The translations under genes were made by a program, and so were the position numbers. Under the pieces are notes generated by a model that saw nothing but the letters and a program-made list of their open reading frames with translations, did not search any database and was not told the origin of the DNA. From NCBI GenBank assembly GCA_947628805.1, contig CANRBG010000016.1:1-32250 (forward strand): 32,250 bases of DNA, in the 5' to 3' direction. This document shows positions 22,965-32,250 of the stretch, one piece after another. Numbering within the stretch: position 1 is the stretch's first letter; each line of letters opens with the position of its first letter. Source of the stretch: an uncultured Oscillospiraceae bacterium. GTDB taxonomy: Bacteria > Bacillota > Clostridia > Oscillospirales > Oscillospiraceae.

Positions 22965-23750
22965 TCAATTCTGATTGTAGCTGTCCAAAAACCGCCTTGT
23001 CCGCTCCTGGGTGGGAGCGCCGATCACCTGCTCCGGGTCCCCGGATTCCACCACCACGCCTCCGTCCATGAAGATCACGTGGCTGGACACATCCCGGGCG
23101 AAGGCCATCTCGTGGGTGACGATGATCATGGTGGTCTGCCGCTGGGCCAGCTGCCGGATCACCCGCAGCACCTCCTGGGTCAGCTCCGGGTCCAGGGCGG
23201 AGGTGGGCTCGTCAAAGCACAGGATGTCCGGCCGCAGGGCCAGGGCCCGGGCGATGGCCACCCGCTGCTGCTGGCCGCCGGAGAGCTGGTGGGGGTAGTT
23301 GTCCATCCGGTCGGACAGGCCCATCTGACCCAGAAGCTGCCGGGCCTCCGCCTCGATGCGGCCGAAGAGCTCTTTTTTCCTGGCCTTGTAATCCGGGTCC
23401 TCCCTGGCCAGGAGCTTTCCCGCCAAGGTCACGTTTTCCAGGGCCGTATACTGGGGGAACAGGTTGAACGACTGGAACACCAGCCCGAAATGCAGCCGCT
23501 TGCGGCGTATCTCCGCCTCCCGCTGGGTGGCCGGGTCCGCCGCGTCGAACAGCGTCTCGCCGTTCACCGCGATGGAGCCCCCGTCGGGCCGCTCCAGAAA
23601 ATTCAGGCACCGCAGCAGGGTGGTCTTGCCGGAGCCGGAGGAGCCGATGATGGACACCACCTGCCCCCGCTCCAGGGAGAAGCTGATGTCCCGGAGGACC
23701 TGGGTCTTGCCAAAGCTCTTGCGTATGTCCTTTACTTCCAATATCGCCAT
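22965..23750 (-). CDS. Polar amino-acid ABC transporter, ATP-binding protein
   Basis: The 261-residue GlnQ/HisP-type ATPase has Walker A GSSGSGKTT, Q-loop VFQSFNLFPQ, signature LSGGQQQR, Walker B ILCFDEPTSALDPE and H-loop VTHEM. The short insert between residues ~65 and 85 (FDAADPATQREAEIRRKR) is typical of this subfamily. ATG at 23750 follows AGGAGGA. It is the third gene of the minus-strand operon binding protein-permease-ATPase, 15 bases after the permease. Confidence 0.94.
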   Translation of the reverse strand: MAILEVKDIRKSFGKTQVLRDISFSLERGQVVSIIGSSGSGKTTLLRCLNFLERPDGGSIAVNGETLFDAADPATQREAEIRRKRLHFGLVFQSFNLFPQYTALENVTLAGKLLAREDPDYKARKKELFGRIEAEARQLLGQMGLSDRMDNYPHQLSGGQQQRVAIARALALRPDILCFDEPTSALDPELTQEVLRVIRQLAQRQTTMIIVTHEMAFARDVSSHVIFMDGGVVVESGDPEQVIGAPTQERTRRFLDSYNQN

Positions 23751-23765
23751 GACACGGTCCTCCTT

Positions 23766-24452
23766 TCAGCGGAAATAGTCCAGCCGCTTTTCCAGCCGTC
23801 CCAGCGCCACGGTGACGATACCGTTGAAGATCAGGTAATACACGGCGGTGAAAAACAGCGGCCACAATGCTCCGGCGATGCCGTGGGAGCCTTTCAAAAA
23901 CGACTGGCCCGCCCAGATGATCTCCTGCAGGGCGATGATCCGGGCCAGGGCGGTGTCCTTGACCAGGGTGATGATCTCGTTGGACATGGGGGGCACGATG
24001 CGCTTGATCACCTGCAAAAGAGTCACCTTATAGAAGATCTGCCCTTTGGTCATGCCCAGCACCAGGCCCGCCTCCTGCTGGCCCACAGGTACGGACTGAA
24101 TGCCGCCCCGGTATATCTCGGAAAAGTAGCAGGCATAGTTGAAGATGAAAGCGATGGCCGAGGCCAGAAACCGCCCGGTCTCCCCGCTGCCCCAGACGTT
24201 GTGGCCCAGGACCATGCCGGGGAAGTAGTAGATGATCAGAAGCTGTATCATCAAGGGCGTGCCCCGGACGATCCAGACGACGAGCCGGGTGAACAGGCTC
24301 AGGGGCTTGAAGCGGCTCATGGAGCCGAAAGCGATCACCAGACCCAGGGGGATGGCCCCCAGGCCCGTGACGAGAAACAGCTTCAAAGTCTGCAAAAAGC
24401 CCACGTTCAGGGCGTGGACCACGATGGGGAACTGTTGGAGCATCAATTGCAT
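23766..24452 (-). CDS. Polar amino-acid ABC transporter, permease
   Basis: This membrane subunit of the HisMQ type has 228 residues and about five membrane helices. The EAA loop that contacts the ATPase is clear: YFSEIYRGGIQSVPVGQQEAGLVLGM near residues 105-130. IVRGTPLMIQLLIIYY near residue 62 is the family's conserved region. Only one permease is encoded, so the channel is probably a homodimer. The start is ATG at 24452; the nearest ribosome-site-like sequence is a modest GAGTACC. A hairpin separates it from the binding-protein gene. Confidence 0.93.
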   Translation of the reverse strand: MQLMLQQFPIVVHALNVGFLQTLKLFLVTGLGAIPLGLVIAFGSMSRFKPLSLFTRLVVWIVRGTPLMIQLLIIYYFPGMVLGHNVWGSGETGRFLASAIAFIFNYACYFSEIYRGGIQSVPVGQQEAGLVLGMTKGQIFYKVTLLQVIKRIVPPMSNEIITLVKDTALARIIALQEIIWAGQSFLKGSHGIAGALWPLFFTAVYYLIFNGIVTVALGRLEKRLDYFR

Positions 24453-24483
24453 GAGAGGTACTCCTGTCGGTATGTTTTGGAAA

Positions 24484-24512
24484 GCCGGGGGAGAGACGCG
24501 CTCTCCCCCGGC
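24484..24512 (-). terminator. Intercistronic hairpin after the binding-protein gene
   Basis: GCCGGGGGAGAG (24484-24495) and CTCTCCCCCGGC (24501-24512) form a 12-bp perfect stem with a five-base loop, followed on minus by TTTCC. It would partly stop transcription or protect the upstream mRNA, giving excess binding protein over permease. Confidence 0.65.
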
Positions 24513-24528
24513 CCGGAAAGACGGTATT

Positions 24529-25506
24529 TTACTTCTGCTCGATCAGGGACGCCTGTACGCCGTAGGTCTCGGCGATCTCCTCCATGGAGCCGTCGGCATA
24601 GCTCTCGGCAAAGAAGTCGTTCAGCGCGTCCGCCAGGTCGGAGCCCTTGCGGAAGCCCACGCCGTATTCCTCGCTGTTCAGGTTGACGGTGTTGATCAGA
24701 TCGTCGTAGCTGGTGCCCTCGCCTACCATGGCGGCGGCCATCAGCAGATCGATCACGGCGGCGTCCGCCGTGCCGGCCTTGACCTGCAGCAGGGCGTCGG
24801 CCTGGGTCTGGACCTCGGTGAACTCATAGCCAAGGGCCTCCACCTGCTCCTTGCCGGCGCTGCCCACCTCCACGGCGAAGACCAGATCGGCCATGTCCTC
24901 GGCGGTCTCATAGTCGCCGGCCACGTCCGCGGGCAGGATCACAGTCTGGGCGTTGTTGCAGTAAGCGTTGGAGCACTCCATGGCGGTGGTGACCTCGTCG
25001 GTGAGGGTCATGCCGTTCCACACCACGTCGATGGACTTGTTTTTCAGCTCCAGCTCCTTGTTGTCCCAGTCGATCTCCACGAACTCGGCCTCCACGCCCA
25101 GGCTCTCGGCAAAGGCCTTGGCCATGTCCGCGTCAAAGCCGATCCAGTTGCCGTCCTCGTCCTTGTAGTCCATGGGCTCGAACTCGGTGATGCCCACCAC
25201 CAGCGTGCCCTTGTCCTGGACATAGGCCAGATCGCTGTCCGCGTCGGCGGCGTCATCCGCTGCGGGTTCTTCGGCCTCGGCCGCATCCTCTTCCGCAGGC
25301 TCCTCGGCTTCTTCCTCAGCGGGCTCTTCGGTGGTTTCGGCCTCTTCCGTGGCGGGGGCTTCCGTGGCGTCCTCTTCGGCGGGGGCCTCGGTGGCTTCGG
25401 CTTCCGCTTCGGCGGGCTCCAGAACGTCGTCCTTCTTGGCCGCGCCGCAGGCGGTCACGCTCAGCAGCATCAGCGCTGCCAGGGTCAAGGCAAGTATCTT
25501 CTTCAT
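24529..25506 (-). CDS. Amino-acid ABC transporter substrate-binding lipoprotein (SBP_bac_3) with long acidic linker
   Basis: The 325-residue lipoprotein has signal peptide and lipobox SVTAC (C20). Residues 28-92 are a low-complexity spacer of Glu, Ala, Pro, Thr and Asp (blocks such as EEPAEEDA), probably an extended tether through the wall. The binding domain follows in the usual order: GTLVVGITEFEPMDYKDEDG, WIGFDADMAKAFAESLGVE, KSIDVVWNGMTLTDE, the second lobe, and last EEYGVGFRKGSDLADALNDF with a closing helix. The start is ATG at 25506; GGAGGA lies about seven bases before. It is the first gene of the ABC operon. The ligand is a polar amino acid, identity unknown. Confidence 0.93.
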   Translation of the reverse strand: MKKILALTLAALMLLSVTACGAAKKDDVLEPAEAEAEATEAPAEEDATEAPATEEAETTEEPAEEEAEEPAEEDAAEAEEPAADDAADADSDLAYVQDKGTLVVGITEFEPMDYKDEDGNWIGFDADMAKAFAESLGVEAEFVEIDWDNKELELKNKSIDVVWNGMTLTDEVTTAMECSNAYCNNAQTVILPADVAGDYETAEDMADLVFAVEVGSAGKEQVEALGYEFTEVQTQADALLQVKAGTADAAVIDLLMAAAMVGEGTSYDDLINTVNLNSEEYGVGFRKGSDLADALNDFFAESYADGSMEEIAETYGVQASLIEQK

Positions 25507-25542
25507 GGTCGGATGTCCTCCTGTTATTTTTGACTATTCAGC

Positions 25543-25571
25543 ATGCTACCACATTAGCGAGGTAAAGTAAA
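25543..25571 (-). promoter_or_regulatory. Candidate promoter of the amino-acid ABC operon
   Basis: On minus, TTTACT (25571-25566) and TAGCAT (25548-25543) are spaced by 17 bases, with TG one base before the -10. The hexamers are imperfect but the extended -10 compensates. It lies 37 bases before the binding-protein ATG. Confidence 0.45.
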
Positions 25572-25613
25572 CCCCTTTTTCGCATTTTGGAAAACTTTTT
25601 ACATTTTGTTCAC

Positions 25614-25639
25614 CCATGCCTTGCGCGGCATGGTACAAT
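25614..25639 (+). promoter_or_regulatory. -10 element with adjoining inverted repeat upstream of the response regulator
   Basis: CCATGCC (25614-25620) and GGCATGG (25627-25633) are perfect complements around TTGCGC, directly followed by TACAAT (25634-25639) with an upstream TG (extended -10). The repeat fills the spacer region, so it is a likely operator, perhaps for self-control by the regulator encoded 55 bases downstream. Confidence 0.5.
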
Positions 25640-25693
25640 TGGTTGAGAATAGACAACTCTCTGCCTTTTGAACACGAAGGAGGCATATGCGTC

Positions 25694-26383
25694 ATGGCGA
25701 AAAAGGCGTTGATCGTAGAGGACGACGGCAACATCTCGGAGCTTTTGCGGCTGTATCTGGAGCGGGACGGGTTCGAGGTGATGCAGGCGGCGGACGGCGG
25801 GCGCGGGGTGGACCTGGCCCGGAGCTGGACGCCGGACATCGTGCTGCTGGACATCATGCTGCCGGTGAAGGACGGCTGGCAGGTCTGCCGGGAGGTCCGG
25901 GGCTTTTCCAAGGCGCCCATCGTGATGCTCACCGCCAAGGGGGAGACCCGGGACAAGGTGGCGGGCCTGGAGATGGGGGCCGACGACTATATCACCAAGC
26001 CCTTTGAGATAAAGGAGCTGCTGGCCCGGGTCCACGCGGTGCTGCGCCGGACCGACGGGGCCCCGGAGGAAAAGAGCCGCCGGCTGGAATTCGACAAGCT
26101 GGTGGTGGATCTGGATTCCTATGAGCTGATCGTGAACGGCACGAAGATCGACACGCCCCCCAAGGAGATGGAGCTTTTGTTCCATCTGGCCTCCGCCCCC
26201 AACCGGGTCTACACCCGTAACCAGCTTCTGGACGAGGTATGGGGCTTTGACTACTTCGGGGACTCCCGGACCGTGGACGTGCACATCAAGCGTCTGCGGG
26301 AGAAGCTGGAGGGGGTATCCGATCAGTGGCGGCTGAAGACCGTCTGGGGCGTGGGATATAAATTCGAGGTCGGGGAAGCCTAG
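25694..26383 (+). CDS. OmpR/PhoB-family response regulator
   Basis: The protein has 229 residues. The receiver domain (1-120) has the acidic pair D10/D11, phospho-acceptor D53 in VLLDIMLP, T80 and K102 in ITKPFE. The C-terminal winged helix (about 130-227) shows PPKEMELLFHLA, YTRNQLLDEVWG and SRTVDVHIKRLREKL, then WRLKTVWGVGYKFE. The start is ATG at 25694 with GAAGGAGG ten bases upstream; an ATG at 25687 is in another frame. The kinase gene starts three bases after its stop, so the pair is one unit. Gene order regulator-kinase-HtrA protease resembles the CssRS secretion-stress module, which is an inference. Confidence 0.95.
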   Translation: MAKKALIVEDDGNISELLRLYLERDGFEVMQAADGGRGVDLARSWTPDIVLLDIMLPVKDGWQVCREVRGFSKAPIVMLTAKGETRDKVAGLEMGADDYITKPFEIKELLARVHAVLRRTDGAPEEKSRRLEFDKLVVDLDSYELIVNGTKIDTPPKEMELLFHLASAPNRVYTRNQLLDEVWGFDYFGDSRTVDVHIKRLREKLEGVSDQWRLKTVWGVGYKFEVGEA

Positions 26384-26386
26384 CCC

Positions 26387-27856
26387 ATGAAGCGCAGCGT
26401 CTTTTTTCGGAACTTCATGATCACCACCGCCATGTTCGCGGCCTGCTTCGTGGCCTTCGGCGTGACCATGTTCCTGATGGGCCGGGCGTTTCTGATCCGG
26501 GAAAAGCAGGCGAATCTCTACGCCACGGCGGACGAGGTGCGCCTGTACGCCGAGGCCGTCCACGGGGACGGGGAAGAGGGACTGGACAGCTGGGACCTGC
26601 GGATGAATCTGGCGGCCATCGCCCAGAGCACCGGGGACCACATCTTTCTGTGCGACGCCTCCGGCACGGTGGTGTCCACCTCCGACCGGGAGGACGCCGC
26701 CCCCTACCTGGGCCGGCAGATGCCGGCGGCGGTGATGGAGCAGCTGGCCGAGACGGGCGGTTACCGGGGCGTGACAGACCTTGACGGTTTTTATCCGGGG
26801 ATGTATTATGTTGTGGCCGAGCCCGTGGCCGGCGCGGACGGAGAGACGGCGGGGTACGTGTTCGTCAACTACGCCGGCTCCGGCTTTTTCAAGGTCTGGG
26901 GCGGGTTTTCCATGGCGTTCATCCTGGTGGCCGTAGGGGTGCTGGGGCTGGCGGTGGCCTTTGAGTACGCCAACGACCGGCGGCTGGCCCGGCCTCTGAA
27001 CGAGATGGCAGAGGCGGCCCACCGATTTGCCCGGGGCGATTACAGCGCCCGGGTGAGCCCTTATCCGGACGAGGACGAGATCGGCACCCTGACCCAGGCC
27101 TTCAACACCATGGCCGACAGCCTGGAGCGCAACGAGTCCCGCCGCCGGGAGTTCATCGCCAACGTGTCCCACGAGCTGCGCACGCCCATGACCTCCATCG
27201 CCGGCTTCGCCGACGGGCTGCTGGACGGGACCATCCCCCCGGAAGAAGAGAAAAAATACCTGCAAACCATCTCCTCGGAGACGAAGCGGCTGGGCAGGCT
27301 TGTCCGGAGCATGCTGGATATGAGCCGGCTCCAGGACGGGGACCCGGCCCGGCGGGAGCAGGTGTTCGACCTGGGGGAGACGGTGCTGCAGACCCTGCTG
27401 AACTTCGAGAGCCGGGTGGACGAAAAGCACATGAGCGTGGATCTGGACATGCCGGAGGACGCCCTGCGGGTGAAAGGCGACGTGGACGCCTTGACACGGG
27501 TGGTGTATAATCTTCTGGACAACGCCATCAAATTCGCCGACGAGGGCTCGGAGCTGTCCGTGAGCCTGTGGAAAGAAAACGGCAAGGCCTACACGGCCAT
27601 CCAGGACCGGGGCCAGACCATCCCCCGGGAGGAGCTGCCGCTGATCTTCGATCGGTTCCACAAGGCGGATAAGTCCCGCAGTCAGGACCGGGAGGGCGTG
27701 GGCCTGGGCCTGTACATGGTCCGGCAGATCCTGGCCGCCCACGATCAGGACATCTTCGTCACCAGCGAAAACGGCATGACCGTGTTCACCTTTACCCTGG
27801 CTCTGGCGGAGCCGGGCCGGGTCCCGGTCAGAACGGACGCAAATATGGGCCAGTAG
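26387..27856 (+). CDS. Sensor histidine kinase
   Basis: The 489-residue, two-helix membrane kinase has TM1 at about 10-33 and an external sensor region of ~135 residues with a PAS-like strand pattern (IFLCDASGTVVSTSD). TM2 lies at about 173-194, followed by a HAMP linker (LARPLNEMAEAAHRFARGDYSARV). The H box is FIANVSHELRTPM with phosphorylated H262. The ATPase domain has the N box NLLDNAIKF (about 375-383), G1 box DRGQTI (408-412) and G2 box GVGLGLYMV. The G1 box lacks the second glycine of DxGxGI, a variant I recall in some Firmicute kinases. The start is ATG at 26387 with no strong ribosome site, so translation is probably coupled to the regulator gene. Confidence 0.93.
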   Translation: MKRSVFFRNFMITTAMFAACFVAFGVTMFLMGRAFLIREKQANLYATADEVRLYAEAVHGDGEEGLDSWDLRMNLAAIAQSTGDHIFLCDASGTVVSTSDREDAAPYLGRQMPAAVMEQLAETGGYRGVTDLDGFYPGMYYVVAEPVAGADGETAGYVFVNYAGSGFFKVWGGFSMAFILVAVGVLGLAVAFEYANDRRLARPLNEMAEAAHRFARGDYSARVSPYPDEDEIGTLTQAFNTMADSLERNESRRREFIANVSHELRTPMTSIAGFADGLLDGTIPPEEEKKYLQTISSETKRLGRLVRSMLDMSRLQDGDPARREQVFDLGETVLQTLLNFESRVDEKHMSVDLDMPEDALRVKGDVDALTRVVYNLLDNAIKFADEGSELSVSLWKENGKAYTAIQDRGQTIPREELPLIFDRFHKADKSRSQDREGVGLGLYMVRQILAAHDQDIFVTSENGMTVFTFTLALAEPGRVPVRTDANMGQ

Positions 27857-27906
27857 ATCTGGCTATAATGATAATGACAGAAACACGCAAGTGAGGAGGA
27901 GATCCG

Positions 27907-29295
27907 ATGCCTCAGAACATGGAGCACCAGAGCGGCCTGTATGGCCAGGACCCCGCCGGCGCCAGCGCCTGGTATCAGCCCGCCGCGCCCCGGCCCGAGC
28001 CCGCGGCGTCCCCGCGCCGGGATATGACCGACGGGCAGCGGCGCCGCCATCGCCGGACCAAGGCGGTGACGCTGACCCTGTGCGCGCTGCTGGTCTGCGC
28101 CGCGGCTGCGGTGGTCGTGCTCAACAGCTCTCTTCTCCAGCGCATCCAGGACCTGCAGACAGCCGAGGACCGGCTGTACGGCGGTGCGGGGACGGATTTT
28201 GACTTTTCCTTCGGCTCCGACAGCGATATCTACGGCGCGCTGCCGGGCACGGAGTATGACGATTATAAGGAATATTTTGAAAACTACTATTCCTCCACCA
28301 ACGAGATCGGCCTGCCCGCCGCCCCCACCGGCACCGGCGTGACCCTGAAGCTGAACACCCCCCGTGGAGAGAAGCTGTCCCTGCAGGAGGTCTACGACAA
28401 GGTCAGCCCCGCCGTGGTGGGCATCACCACCTATATCGACAAGCTGGAATACAGCTGGGGCACCGGCGTGGTCTTTGACGCGGACGCGGGCTATATCGTC
28501 ACCAACACCCACATCCTCCAGGGCTGCGACGGCGCCAAGGTCATCCTGACCGATGGCCGGGAGCTGGAGGCCCGGCTGGTGGGCGCGGACGAGGCCAGCG
28601 ATATCGCCGTGCTACAGGTGGAGGATAAGGGCGAGACGCTGACGGCGGCGGAATTCGGCCGGTCTGCCTCCCTGCGGGTGGGAGACGAGGTCTCCGCCAT
28701 CGGCAACCCCCTGAGTCAGGCCTATACCGGAACCATGACCAACGGCATCATCTCCGCCATCGACCGGGACGTGACCTACGGCGGCCACTCCATGACCCTG
28801 CTGCAGACCAACGCCGCCCTGAACGAGGGCAATTCCGGCGGGCCGCTGATCAACGGGGAGGGCCAGGTCATCGGCATCACCAATATGAAGATCATGTCCG
28901 GCTACTTCACCACCGTGGAGGGCATCGGCTTCGCCATCCCCTCGGCGGTGGTCAAGCGGATCGCGGACCAGCTCATCGAAAACGGCATGATCCCCGGCGA
29001 GCCCACCATCGGCATCGTGGCGGGGGCGGTGGGCGCGGAGGCCCGGGCCCTGTACGACCTGCCGGCGGGCGTGTACGTGTCCGAGGTCAGCGAGGGCTCC
29101 GACGCGTTGGAGAAGGGCCTGCAGGTGGGCGACGTGATCACGAAGGTGAACGGCGAGGCCGTCTCCACGGTGGAGCAGGTGAACCTGATGAAGGAGGACA
29201 TGGAGGTGGGCGACGGCCTGACCCTCACCGTCTTCCGGGATGGGGACACCTTCGAGCTGGAGGTGGAGCTGGTGGACAAGGCGGATATAAAATGA
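27907..29295 (+). CDS. Membrane-anchored HtrA-type serine protease with PDZ domain
   Basis: This surface quality-control protease has 462 residues. It begins with a ~45-residue cytoplasmic Pro/Arg-rich stretch, one membrane anchor (about 52-73) and a Tyr/Asp-rich spacer. The trypsin-like domain has the full triad: H202 in TNTHIL, D232 in ASDIAVLQ and S310 in GNSGGPL. A PDZ domain follows from about residue 355 (IGIVAG, PAGVYVSEVSEGSDALEKGLQVGDVITKVNGEAV). The start is ATG at 27907 behind GAGGAGGAG. It lies 50 bases after the kinase and is probably under its control; a TATAAT in the gap (27864-27869) has no matching -35. It degrades or refolds misfolded exported proteins by family analogy. Confidence 0.94.
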   Translation: MPQNMEHQSGLYGQDPAGASAWYQPAAPRPEPAASPRRDMTDGQRRRHRRTKAVTLTLCALLVCAAAAVVVLNSSLLQRIQDLQTAEDRLYGGAGTDFDFSFGSDSDIYGALPGTEYDDYKEYFENYYSSTNEIGLPAAPTGTGVTLKLNTPRGEKLSLQEVYDKVSPAVVGITTYIDKLEYSWGTGVVFDADAGYIVTNTHILQGCDGAKVILTDGRELEARLVGADEASDIAVLQVEDKGETLTAAEFGRSASLRVGDEVSAIGNPLSQAYTGTMTNGIISAIDRDVTYGGHSMTLLQTNAALNEGNSGGPLINGEGQVIGITNMKIMSGYFTTVEGIGFAIPSAVVKRIADQLIENGMIPGEPTIGIVAGAVGAEARALYDLPAGVYVSEVSEGSDALEKGLQVGDVITKVNGEAVSTVEQVNLMKEDMEVGDGLTLTVFRDGDTFELEVELVDKADIK

Positions 29296-29302
29296 ATAGG
29301 GT

Positions 29303-29330
29303 AAAGGCGGGACCTGGCGGTCCCGCCTTT
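29303..29330 (+). terminator. Terminator after htrA-type gene
   Basis: AAAGGCGGGACC (29303-29314) and GGTCCCGCCTTT (29319-29330) form a 12-bp stem with a TGGC loop. The 3' T-run is short (TTTC). The stem is symmetric enough to act on both strands. Confidence 0.7.
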
Positions 29331-29345
29331 CAGCGATGAAATAGT

Positions 29346-29507
29346 TTACATAATGTGTTCCTCCGCGCAGTCGTCCCGGACGCGCATGCCCATGTCCTCC
29401 CGGGTCCCGGTGGGGAATTTGGCGATACTGGTACTGTCGAACTTGGGAGCCAGGCGGCTCTCCGGGTCCAGGCGCGGATTGGCCCCTGTCACGTCAGGGC
29501 CGTGCCT
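29346..29507 (-). pseudogene. In-frame continuation after the TGA of the N/Q/S-rich gene
   Basis: The reading frame of the small gene at 29508-29636 stays open for 53 more sense codons after its TGA, to TAA at 29346-29348. The text is not repetitive and looks protein-like: TGANPRLDPESRLAPKFDS, then IAKFPTGTREDMGMRVRDDC. A GTG at 29492-29490 could start a separate 48-residue protein, but its ribosome site (GAAGG) is weak and badly spaced. Either the TGA is a recent nonsense change that split a 96-residue protein, or this is an independent small gene. I do not recognise the family. Confidence 0.4.
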
Positions 29508-29636
29508 TCAATTCTGGCTGTTGGACTGACTCTTGTTGGACTGGTTCTGGCTGTTGCGGTTTTGGGAATTGCTCTGGTTCTGGTTGTTGGACTGGTTCTT
29601 ATTGGACTGGTTCTGGCTGTTGGATTTATTAGACAT
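29508..29636 (-). CDS. Tiny Asn/Gln/Ser-rich protein, candidate forespore protein
   Basis: The 42-residue protein is built almost only from Asn, Gln, Ser and Lys in imperfect NQSN-type repeats (starts MSNKSNSQNQSNKNQ). ATG at 29636 has an excellent Shine-Dalgarno GAGGTGAT (29650-29643) at six bases. Upstream lies a close match to the sigma-F/G promoter consensus. Small, N/Q-rich, hydrophilic forespore proteins include gamma-type SASPs, so a spore protein is the best guess, but no SASP signature is visible. The frame continues as plausible coding sequence after its TGA. The opposite strand shows a Leu/Val/Gly-rich shadow frame that is not a gene. Confidence 0.6.
   Translation of the reverse strand: MSNKSNSQNQSNKNQSNNQNQSNSQNRNSQNQSNKSQSNSQN
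29536..29622. repeat. 21-bp direct repeat inside the N/Q/S-rich gene
   Basis: The 21 bases at 29536-29556 recur exactly at 29602-29622, 66 bp apart, with further partial copies between. The repeat unit is a multiple of three, so copy number changes would keep the frame. Confidence 0.75.
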
Positions 29637-29655
29637 TGTTATATCACCTCGTTGG

Positions 29656-29684
29656 TAGTATGCCGCGCCGGGCCGCCGTTATGC
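29656..29684 (-). promoter_or_regulatory. Sigma-F/G-type promoter of the N/Q/S-rich gene
   Basis: On minus, GCATA (29684-29680) and CATACTA (29662-29656) are separated by 17 bases; CATACTA is the textbook forespore -10. The start would fall near 29649, at the edge of the Shine-Dalgarno, giving a very short leader, as also predicted for spoVAC in this window. The 29685-29766 stretch beyond it shows nothing recognisable. Confidence 0.55.
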
Positions 29685-29766
29685 ACATGGTGGCTGCCAA
29701 TGGGGCGGGCGTGCTGGGCAAATTGCCAAAAGTGGGGATTTTGAGGCCTATCCTTGGAAAAACGCC

Positions 29767-29795
29767 TTGACTTTTCCAGCGGCTTGCCGTTTAAT
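29767..29795 (+). promoter_or_regulatory. Promoter of ppdK
   Basis: TTGACT (29767-29772) and TTTAAT (29790-29795) with a 17-base spacer. The leader to the ATG at 29894 is about 90 bases and AT-rich near its end. Confidence 0.6.
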
Positions 29796-29893
29796 ATGTA
29801 TTGTATGCAAAATGGCGCAAAAGGGGCTTTTTACCCGGCGCTGTGGACCTGTCTAATAAAATTTTCACAGGATAAAAGGAGGAAAACCGCGCA

Positions 29894-32250
<2,357 letters not shown>

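Noticed and set aside
29508-29510. TGA in the N/Q/S-rich frame as a selenocysteine codon
   Set aside because: No SECIS-like stem or selenoprotein context is visible; a plain stop or nonsense change is simpler.
29355-29744. Plus-strand open frame with a hydrophobic Leu/Val/Gly stretch, resembling a membrane protein
   Set aside because: The hydrophobic run is just the antisense reading of the Asn/Gln/Ser repeats of the minus-strand small gene; it has no ribosome site.

Overview
The window reads as chromosome from a G+C-rich, spore-forming, low-branching Firmicute, most likely an Oscillospiraceae-type gut anaerobe (Flavonifractor/Lawsonibacter-like; this is an inference from gene content and style, not a match). 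Clues are spoVAC, an AbrB homologue with a CxxC/CxxC tail, infC-rpmI-rplT with an L20-type leader, pyruvate phosphate dikinase, a two-OB-fold SSB and remnants of Tn4451-type (TnpV / DUF4368 recombinase) elements.

Region 1 (1-10.4 kb) looks like an acquired catabolic islet. A decayed tnpV start and a decayed nitroreductase fragment lie on the left. An eight-gene minus-strand operon follows, transcribed right to left: KDPG-aldolase fused to a VOC domain, KDG-type PfkB kinase, isocitrate-lyase/PEP-mutase-family enzyme, a three-part TRAP transporter (P, Q, M), then DhaK and DhaL. A divergent IclR-family regulator, a Fic protein and the 3' end of a DUF4368 serine recombinase close the islet on the right. 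The operon has a consensus sigma-A promoter, and a 13-nt repeated palindrome-like site in the divergent region is a good candidate for the IclR operator. The enzyme set suggests uptake of a sugar acid, phosphorylation and retro-aldol cleavage to pyruvate plus a C3 product, but the substrate is unknown.

Region 2 (10.4-20 kb) is core metabolism and information processing. It holds glgB-glgA (glycogen branching and synthesis), an SSB-like protein, deoC with a Pro/Ala-rich tail, a small CmpB-family membrane protein, the infC-rpmI-rplT translation operon with an attenuator leader and a probable ATA start codon, an AbrB-type regulator, and the DUF1934-argS pair.

Region 3 (20-25.6 kb) has a conserved unknown gene, a YitT-family membrane protein without a usable full-length start codon, a solitary spoVAC behind a sigma-G-like promoter, and a polar amino-acid ABC transporter. 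Next to that transporter is a second binding lipoprotein whose domain order appears circularly permuted: the segment that normally ends the family comes first.

Region 4 (25.6-32.25 kb) carries an OmpR/HK two-component system followed by a membrane-anchored HtrA protease (CssRS-HtrA-like arrangement). Then comes a tiny Asn/Gln/Ser-rich gene behind a near-perfect sigma-F/G-type promoter (a candidate new spore protein), and finally ppdK, which runs off the window.

The most notable items are the permuted binding protein, the forespore-type N/Q/S-rich micro-gene with its in-frame continuation after a TGA, and the remnant-flanked sugar-acid operon.
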